NCBI GenBank assembly: GCA_900547725.1
Contig: URHR01000096.1
Location: 1 to 6,259, forward strand
Direction of reading: 5' to 3'
DNA length: 6,259 nucleotides
Origin: an uncultured Eubacteriales bacterium
GTDB lineage: Bacteria; Bacillota; Clostridia; Oscillospirales; CAG-272
A program made the translations under genes and the position numbers. Position 1 is the first letter of the stretch; every line of letters begins with the position of its first letter. Below the pieces are notes generated by a model. It searched no databases. It was not told the DNA's origin and saw only the letters and a program-made list of their open reading frames with translations. Of this stretch, positions 1 to 4,049 are shown one piece after another.

Positions 1-26
1 AGAGCCCCTCTTTCAAGAGGGGCTCT
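1..26 (-). terminator. Terminator-like palindrome downstream of prmA
   Basis: A perfect inverted repeat with 12-bp arms (AGAGCCCCTCTT and its complement) around a two-base centre; in practice about 11 bp with a four-base loop. It lies 35 nt beyond the prmA stop codon in the direction of transcription. A U-tract for the minus strand would fall before position 1 and cannot be seen, and on the plus strand the bases that follow are C-rich. Termination is therefore inferred from position and stem strength. Confidence 0.65.
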
Positions 27-63
27 CTCCCTCCAAGGTCTTCCTCCCTCCAAGGTCTTCCTC
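27..63. repeat. 17-bp tandem direct repeat, 2.2 copies
   Basis: The unit CTCCCTCCAAGGTCTTC occurs perfectly at 27-43 and 44-60, and the first three bases of a third unit (61-63) run into the prmA stop codon. It fills the space between the gene and its terminator. It looks like a local duplication, and no function is visible. Confidence 0.85.
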
Positions 64-1039
64 ACTTTCTCTCCTCTCTCACAGCCAGAGCGCACCAACC
101 GTTTTCCTGCTCGGAGGCAAAGACTTCGTAGCCGTGGGAGCGGAAACAGTCCTCAACGTCCCCGCGGCGCTCCACAATGATGCCGGAGGCGAGAAGAACG
201 GTTGACGGGTCGGTGTAAGGCGGGAGGGAGGGGATCATCCGAATGATGATGTCCGCAACCAGATTTGCGCAGATGATGCGGCGGGGATGCTCGGGAACGC
301 CGCGCAACAGATCCGCTTCACGGCAGAGAATCCGACCCTCCAGACCGTTTTTGCGGATGTTCTCGTTTGCAACGCGTACCGCCATCGGGTCGATGTCGTA
401 AGCCTCGCAGCGCGCCGCAGGATTCAGCTTCGCCGCGCAGATTGACAGAATTCCGCTGCCCGTTCCGACATCCAATACCCCGTTGCGGATTCCTTCCGCG
501 TCGCGGGGCATCAGTTTTTCCAACAGACGCATGACAAGACGCGTGGTCTCGTGCGTTCCTGTTCCGAATGCCATGCCGGGATCCATCGTGATGACCTTCT
601 CGCCCGCGCTTGGCTCGTAATGCTCCCACTCGGGAACGACCACGATTTCGTTTCCGATGTGGATCGGCTTGTAGTACTGCTTCCACGAGTTCGCCCAGTC
701 CTCTTCCTTGACTCCGACGGTTTCGATTTTTTTCGGCTTCAGCCCGCAGGCGTCGAACCGCGCGCGCAGGAACGCCACGGTTTCGGCAACGTTCCGCTCG
801 GCGGGCAGGTAGACCGACACCGAGGCGATCGTTTTGTCGGCGTTCAGAATGCTTTCGTCGATCAGGTCGCCGTAGCAGGTTTTGAGGTCAATGTCGCTAT
901 AGTCCTCAATCTGGAGGTTGTTCGACACCATGCTCATGATTGCCGTCAGCTCATCGAGGTCGGAGAGCGCCACCGTAACGCGCAGTTGCGTCCAGTCTGT
1001 TACGTCTCCCCAGTCCCCGCAAATATAATCTTGATCCAT
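62..1039 (-). CDS. prmA: Ribosomal protein L11 methyltransferase
   Basis: This cytoplasmic enzyme transfers methyl groups from S-adenosylmethionine to ribosomal protein L11. The 325-residue product has the family layout: an N-terminal substrate-recognition domain (about 18-100), the linker signature VKEEDWANSWKQYYKP (110-125), DPGMAFGTGTHETT (153-166), SAM-binding motif I VLDVGTGSG (188-196), the acidic motif YDIDP (214-218), CANLVADII (257-265, matching the family's N-x-x-A-D core), and the C-terminal ENGWCALAVRE. The ATG at 1037-1039 is chosen because AGAGG (1048-1052) sits 8 nt upstream. An in-frame ATG at 1078 would add 13 residues (MLYCKHQ...), but it lies upstream of the promoter's -10 box and so would be outside the transcript. 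Length is close to the usual 290-320 residues. The gene has its own promoter and appears to be monocistronic. Confidence 0.97.
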   Translation of the reverse strand: MDQDYICGDWGDVTDWTQLRVTVALSDLDELTAIMSMVSNNLQIEDYSDIDLKTCYGDLIDESILNADKTIASVSVYLPAERNVAETVAFLRARFDACGLKPKKIETVGVKEEDWANSWKQYYKPIHIGNEIVVVPEWEHYEPSAGEKVITMDPGMAFGTGTHETTRLVMRLLEKLMPRDAEGIRNGVLDVGTGSGILSICAAKLNPAARCEAYDIDPMAVRVANENIRKNGLEGRILCREADLLRGVPEHPRRIICANLVADIIIRMIPSLPPYTDPSTVLLASGIIVERRGDVEDCFRSHGYEVFASEQENGWCALAVREERK

Positions 1040-1068
1040 TTTCGTTTCCTCTCTGCTTTGATGCTTAC

Positions 1069-1097
1069 AGTATAGCATATTTTTCCGGAAAAGTCAA
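1069..1097 (-). promoter_or_regulatory. Sigma-A promoter of prmA
   Basis: Read on the minus strand: -35 TTGACT (1097-1092), a 17-bp spacer, and -10 TATACT (1074-1069). Each hexamer differs from consensus at one position and the spacing is ideal. The predicted start near 1062 gives a leader of about 23 nt containing the ribosome binding site. The -35 hexamer is also the last six bases of the upstream gene's terminator stem. Confidence 0.85.
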
Positions 1098-1128
1098 GAC
1101 CTCGGGGCGTTGCCCCGAGGTCTTGACT
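1092..1128 (-). terminator. Intrinsic terminator of the AraC-lipoprotein operon
   Basis: A perfect 17-bp inverted repeat, AGTCAAGACCTCGGGGC and its complement, with a three-base loop (1109-1111). It starts 5 nt after the lipoprotein stop codon. On the minus strand the stem runs into a short TTTT and then CCGG, so the U-tract is brief but the stem is very stable. On the plus strand CTCTTTC follows, which offers little. Confidence 0.85.
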
Positions 1129-1133
1129 CTCTT

Positions 1134-2495
1134 TCAATACAGATACAGATTTGCCCCGATGCGGCGGATGTCGGTGGCGGAGGCGAGAATTGTTTCGTCC
1201 ACCACAATGTCACCGAACAGCGCGCGGCATTCCTCAAGGAAAAGGGATTCGATCAGGGAAGAGTTGAAGAGTTGGAAGGACACCTCGTTTTCCGCCAGAT
1301 CGTATGCGCCCGAGGTGGGGGCGTACTTCCGCACGATGTGGAGCGCGTCGCCTGACTCCACATAAACAACCGTTCCGACCTCGGCGTCTTTCAGCTTGCC
1401 CACCAGTTCGGAGAGATAGGCAACCGAGTCGCCCGCGCTTGCGTAGTCCACGTCAACGCTTAAATAGTAGCCGTCCGTGTATTTGTCCTCACCCGTGGGG
1501 TATTCGTTGACCTTCGCCATCCGCTCTTCAAACGTTTCGTCGTCAACGTTTTCCATCTCGGCAAACAGGTTCTTTGCTTTTTCCTTAACCTGCTTGATTT
1601 CCTCGACCGTCATTTCCTCGGTCTCGGCGACCGAGCCTTTCATTTTGTAACTGCGGATGCCGTTCTCGGTGTCGTAGCAGATGCGATCCTTGCCCTCTGC
1701 GGGTGGTTCTTTTGTCCAAAAGTATATTTCGTCGCCGTTGGAATCGGTCACGGGCGTTCCGTCCGCGTTCGTTCTTGTGTAACCCGTTTTTTTGTCGTAG
1801 GCAATTTTGGAAAGCGTGGATTCCTTTTTGTACCAGATTGCGTCGCCGTTTTTGTCGGTCACATAAACGTAGCGGTAGAGCGGCAGGACGATCTGGCGGA
1901 AGCGGACGTAGTGCTCCGCAAGGTAAGCGTCTTTGATGCTGCTGCCTACCAGAGAGGCGTCTTTGCCGTACAGATGCTCCTGCAGTGCAGAGACTTTTTC
2001 CTCCAGCAGATAGGCTTCGCGGAGCATGGCGTAGTTGACCCCGTAGTCCGAGAGCACCGCGTTGAGCTTGGTTTTGGAACCGTAGCTGTCCAACAGATCC
2101 TTCAGCTTGCTGTCCGCGTTTGCAATCGCTTCGTCGGAGAGGGTCAGGCCCTTCTGTTCAAACAGCCATTCGGCGGCAACGTAGGTCTTGCAGTTCTCCA
2201 GAATCAGCCCGCTGTAGTAGGCGGCGCAGGTCTGCTTTTCGTCGCTGTCGCCGTAGGTGTCAAGGACGTTCCAGAACGCGTCGTCGGTGGGGGAGTAGCC
2301 GCCGTTGGTTGCGCCGTTTCCGATCAGCGCGCCCTTGAGGCGGGAGAGCATCAACTCGTAGAGGTTGACCGACAGGGTGGCGGTTCTTCCGTCCTTTTCC
2401 AGTGTCAGGAGAGTCTTTCCTTTTGCGGACGAACAGCCCGCGAGCGACAGGCAAAGAAGCAGGGCGGCAAGCGCCGCAGTGAGAATTCGTTTCAT
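1134..2495 (-). CDS. Lipoprotein, divergent SurA/PrsA-like foldase with an insert in the parvulin-like domain
   Basis: An exported, membrane-anchored lipoprotein of 453 residues. Residues 1-20 form a signal peptide (KR, then a long Ala/Leu core) ending in the lipobox LAGC, so Cys21 would be lipidated. Residues about 30-190 are alpha-helical, as in SurA-type chaperone regions. RFRQIVLP (198-205) resembles the first strand of a parvulin prolyl isomerase domain. The typical continuation appears only at about 305-392: a helix (EKAKNLFAEM), then TDGYYLS, LKDAEVGTVVYVESGDALHIVRKY. Between them is an insert of roughly 80-100 residues with repeated turn motifs (VTDKNGDAI 212-220, VTDSNGDEI 249-257, YDTENG 274-279). 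The histidine usual in the first strand is Gln201, so isomerase activity is doubtful; a chaperone or binding role is plausible. ATG 2493-2495 overlaps the regulator's stop and has AGGA 6 nt upstream. The lipoprotein call is firm; the foldase call is an inference from motif order. Confidence 0.82.
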   Translation of the reverse strand: MKRILTAALAALLLCLSLAGCSSAKGKTLLTLEKDGRTATLSVNLYELMLSRLKGALIGNGATNGGYSPTDDAFWNVLDTYGDSDEKQTCAAYYSGLILENCKTYVAAEWLFEQKGLTLSDEAIANADSKLKDLLDSYGSKTKLNAVLSDYGVNYAMLREAYLLEEKVSALQEHLYGKDASLVGSSIKDAYLAEHYVRFRQIVLPLYRYVYVTDKNGDAIWYKKESTLSKIAYDKKTGYTRTNADGTPVTDSNGDEIYFWTKEPPAEGKDRICYDTENGIRSYKMKGSVAETEEMTVEEIKQVKEKAKNLFAEMENVDDETFEERMAKVNEYPTGEDKYTDGYYLSVDVDYASAGDSVAYLSELVGKLKDAEVGTVVYVESGDALHIVRKYAPTSGAYDLAENEVSFQLFNSSLIESLFLEECRALFGDIVVDETILASATDIRRIGANLYLY

Positions 2496-2507
2496 ATCGG
2501 TTCCTTT
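2492..2507 (-). promoter_or_regulatory. Coupled start/stop (ATGA) and RBS of the lipoprotein gene
   Basis: On the minus strand the ribosome binding site AAAGGAA (2507-2501) lies inside the last codons of the AraC gene. Then, in ATGA (2495-2492), the lipoprotein start overlaps the AraC TGA by four bases. This is the classic arrangement for termination-reinitiation and fixes the lipoprotein start. Confidence 0.85.
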
Positions 2508-3418
2508 CTTTCGGGGGCTTTGGATGGCGCGGGGGGGGAAAAATCCGACCTTGCGCCGCGACGGGCGGCGTTCGGGCTTGTCCCGCGGAAGCGGCGGATG
2601 AGCGACGCAAAAAACTTTGCGTCCTTATATCCGACCATTGCCGCAACCTCTTCCACGGTGCGATCCGAGGAGGCGAGCAGGCGGCAGCCTTCCGCCACGC
2701 GGTAATTCTGGAGGTAGGTCATAAAGGACATTCCCATGCCGTTTTTGAAGATTCTGCTGACGTAGGAAACGCTGTAATTGAGCCGTCCCGCCAGCTCGCG
2801 GAGGCTGATCTGCTCCATATAGTGGTCGCGGACGTAGGCGGTGAGAAAGCCGCAGATATCGTTGCCTGCGGCGGCGCTGGACGCGTCGTCGAGATGGCGC
2901 ATGGTAAGCAGGAGAATTTCGAGGAGGTAGCACCGCAGCAGTTCGGTATAGCCGGGTTCTTGCCCTTCGGACTCTCTCTGCATTTGGCGGAGCAGGGCGC
3001 GGATTCTGCCGTCGTTGTCATGAAAGGTCATATGCGCGGGGTTCTGGGTCAGGGCGCGGATGTTATAGTGGAGGAGGTAATGATCCAGCACGATGCGGAG
3101 GCTGACCGTTCCTTTGAGTGCGGGGTCGAGCAGTTCCGGCAAAAACAGGCAGTCGATATTGCTGTACCCCTCGTTACCGCTTGCGCGGTAGCTATGTCGG
3201 CTTCCGTAGTCGACGATGAAGTAATCGCCCGCTCCGAGCGTTTGCTCCTGACCGTCCAGTGTATGGATGACCTGTCCTGCGGTGATATAGGTGAGTTCCA
3301 GAAATTCATGTCCGTGCGTTGGGACTTCGTGCATTCCCGAAAGTTCCGAGATCAGAATTTTCTTTTTCCGCAGTTCCGGCAGGCAGTCCCGCCACAAAAA
3401 CCGCACGTCGCTTTGCAT
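2492..3418 (-). CDS. AraC-family transcriptional regulator with N-terminal cupin sensor domain
   Basis: A 308-residue DNA-binding regulator. The N-terminal part (about 25-110) is an AraC-type cupin: HGHEFLELTYITAGQ (35-49), then LGAGDYFIVDYGSRHSY (61-77), where an effector, often a sugar or other small molecule, usually binds. The C-terminal domain (about 190-287) has both helix-turn-helix units: ISLRELAGRLNYSVSYVSRIFKN (204-226) and TVEEVAAMVGYKDAKFFASLIRRFRGTSP (254-282). Family members usually end just after this point. Here a basic, proline-rich tail (about 286-308) follows, containing a C8 homopolymer and ending in the next gene's ribosome binding site. ATG at 3416-3418 has only a modest AGG-type site, GGCAGG, about 12 nt upstream. 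The ATGA overlap (2492-2495) with the lipoprotein implies one mRNA and coupled translation. The ligand and targets cannot be read from sequence; the coupled lipoprotein is a natural candidate target. Confidence 0.95.
   Translation of the reverse strand: MQSDVRFLWRDCLPELRKKKILISELSGMHEVPTHGHEFLELTYITAGQVIHTLDGQEQTLGAGDYFIVDYGSRHSYRASGNEGYSNIDCLFLPELLDPALKGTVSLRIVLDHYLLHYNIRALTQNPAHMTFHDNDGRIRALLRQMQRESEGQEPGYTELLRCYLLEILLLTMRHLDDASSAAAGNDICGFLTAYVRDHYMEQISLRELAGRLNYSVSYVSRIFKNGMGMSFMTYLQNYRVAEGCRLLASSDRTVEEVAAMVGYKDAKFFASLIRRFRGTSPNAARRGARSDFSPPAPSKAPERKEPI
2531..2543. repeat. G8A5 homopolymer tract inside the AraC gene
   Basis: Eight G followed by five A on the plus strand, read as TTTTT then CCCCCCCC in the coding strand (codons for Phe-Ser-Pro-Pro). 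It lies in the C-terminal tail beyond the DNA-binding domain. Loss of one base would shift into a frame that stays open to 2260, through the lipoprotein start region. Confidence 0.9.
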
Positions 3419-3445
3419 GGTGTTTTACCTGCCTTTCGTAAGACC

Positions 3446-3462
3446 TCGGGACTCTGTCCCGA
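3446..3462 (-). other. Hairpin in the AraC leader, near the start codon
   Basis: TCGGGAC and its complement with a three-base loop (7 bp). On the minus strand it ends 27 nt before the AraC ATG and is followed by GGTCTT, with no U-tract, so it is more likely a translational or stability element than a terminator. Confidence 0.5.
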
Positions 3463-3494
3463 ACCCTGCTTGAAAACTTCTTGAAATGAAGTTA

Positions 3495-3520
3495 AAATTG
3501 GATTGCTTGCAATCCAATTT
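3495..3520 (-). terminator. Candidate attenuator hairpin in the AraC leader
   Basis: A perfect palindrome with 12-bp arms (AAATTGGATTGC and its complement) around a two-base centre. On the minus strand it runs into TTTTAACTTCATTTC after an A/T-rich stem base, so it could act as a weak intrinsic terminator about 290-310 nt into the predicted transcript. Flanking copies of TTCTTGAAA on either side extend it imperfectly to about 3475-3540. Confidence 0.4.
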
Positions 3521-3544
3521 CAAGACTTTCAAGAACTTTAACTA

Positions 3545-3807
3545 AGGGGGATTTTACCCCCTATGTTTAGGTGGTACTGATTTTCTGTAGCCGTATTCCG
3601 TGCTACGAATTCCGGCTGCTCCTGCTACCGGATAGAAATGGTAGGAAGTTAGTTGATGAATGGGAAGCGGTGGAATGCGGGGCGCTCCCTTCGGATTGCG
3701 CCCCTGCAGGGTGCGTACCCCATTAGAAATGAGAGTTGTAGGGAACGACCCATGTGTCGTTCCGTCTTGTTTGCAAGATACTGTGCAACGAATGGTTACA
3801 TCCTACC
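3545..3807 (-). ncRNA. Putative structured leader RNA or small RNA (no known family recognised)
   Basis: About 260 nt with no convincing reading frame, beginning at the start site predicted from the consensus promoter. On the minus strand its first seven transcribed bases, GGTAGGA (3807-3801), are complementary to TCCTACC (3646-3640), closing a domain. Inside are hairpins at 3784-3800 (TGTAAC/GTTGCA), 3765-3778 (TCTTG/CAAGA), 3742-3763 (8 bp, GGAACGAC/GTCGTTCC) and 3679-3704 (7 bp, GGGGCGC/GCGCCCC). An outer 6-bp pairing (3719-3724 with 3659-3664) encloses the last of these. Downstream are GTAGC/GCTAC (3587-3606) and AGGGGG/CCCCCT (3545-3562), the latter followed by TTAGTTAAAGTTCTT, a weak terminator candidate. 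I could not match it to 6S, SRP, RNase P, tmRNA, T-box or a common riboswitch. A dispersed palindromic intergenic repeat is the main alternative. Confidence 0.35.
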
Positions 3808-3812
3808 TCTAT

Positions 3813-3841
3813 ATTATACTCCAAATCATCCCGTATGTCAA
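3813..3841 (-). promoter_or_regulatory. Perfect-consensus sigma-A promoter upstream of the AraC operon
   Basis: On the minus strand: -35 TTGACA (3841-3836), a spacer of exactly 17 bp, and -10 TATAAT (3818-3813). Both hexamers match consensus at every position. Initiation is expected near 3806-3808, giving a leader of about 390 nt before the AraC ATG at 3418. It lies downstream of the ppdK terminator and no other promoter is evident between it and the AraC gene. Confidence 0.85.
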
Positions 3842-3925
3842 GAGGGAGAAATCGCAGGGGAGAGAAGAACGCGGGGCTTCGTTCCGCGCTCCATTCGGGA
3901 CTCCTTGAAAAGCCCCGAAATTCAA

Positions 3926-3981
3926 AACTTCCCCCATAAAGACCTTCCATGCAACGCAGGGAGGTCTTTATGGGGGAAGTT
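3926..3981 (-). terminator. Likely terminator of ppdK
   Basis: A very long hairpin: 20 perfect base pairs (AACTTCCCCCATAAAGACCT and its complement), extended by a G-U pair and two G-C pairs to 23 bp, with a 10-base loop that can itself form a 3-bp stem. On the minus strand the stem ends GTT and runs into TTGAATTTCGGGG, giving four consecutive U. It lies about 70 nt past the ppdK stop codon. Confidence 0.75.
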
Positions 3982-3989
3982 CTTGGGGT

Positions 3990-4020
3990 CTCGGGGGCTT
4001 CTTCGAAAGAAGCCCCCGAG
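3990..4020 (-). other. Second hairpin in the ppdK 3' array
   Basis: A perfect 14-bp stem, CTCGGGGGCTTCTT and its complement, with a three-base loop (4004-4006). No U-tract follows on either strand, so it is more likely an RNA-stabilising or pausing element than the terminator itself. Confidence 0.7.
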
Positions 4021-4026
4021 TGGGGT

Positions 4027-4043
4027 GCGGGGCAAAGCCCCGC
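4027..4043 (-). other. First hairpin in the ppdK 3' array
   Basis: GCGGGGC and GCCCCGC with a three-base loop, 6 nt after the ppdK stop codon. It has no U-tract. Its position directly after the stop suggests protection of the mRNA 3' end. Confidence 0.6.
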
Positions 4044-4049
4044 GACCTT

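Noticed and set aside
1040..1078. In-frame 13-residue N-terminal extension of prmA (ATG at 1078)
   Set aside because: It lies upstream of the -10 box of a good promoter, lacks a ribosome binding site, and the ATG at 1039 has a well-spaced AGAGG.
1911..2705. Long plus-strand open frame (264 codons) opposite the lipoprotein and AraC genes
   Set aside because: Antisense shadow of two well-supported genes, with no ribosome binding site and no domain resemblance.
2822..3484. Plus-strand open frame (220 codons) opposite the AraC gene
   Set aside because: Mirror frame of a GC-rich coding region; the minus-strand frame has clear AraC motifs.
3569..3577. AGGTGGTAC on the plus strand, resembling the T-box antiterminator core
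   Set aside because: Points away from all genes, lacks the rest of the T-box (specifier stem, full AGGGTGGTACCGCG), and no plus-strand gene follows.
3649..3753. 34-codon open frame inside the AraC leader (minus strand, MGRSLQLSF...)
   Set aside because: No convincing ribosome binding site, its start is within the loop of a hairpin, and the peptide has no recognisable character; most likely chance.
3894..3919. 6-bp inverted repeat TTCGGG/CCCGAA upstream of the consensus promoter
   Set aside because: Long unpaired loop, no U-tract and no site-like symmetry relative to the promoter; too weak to call as terminator or operator.
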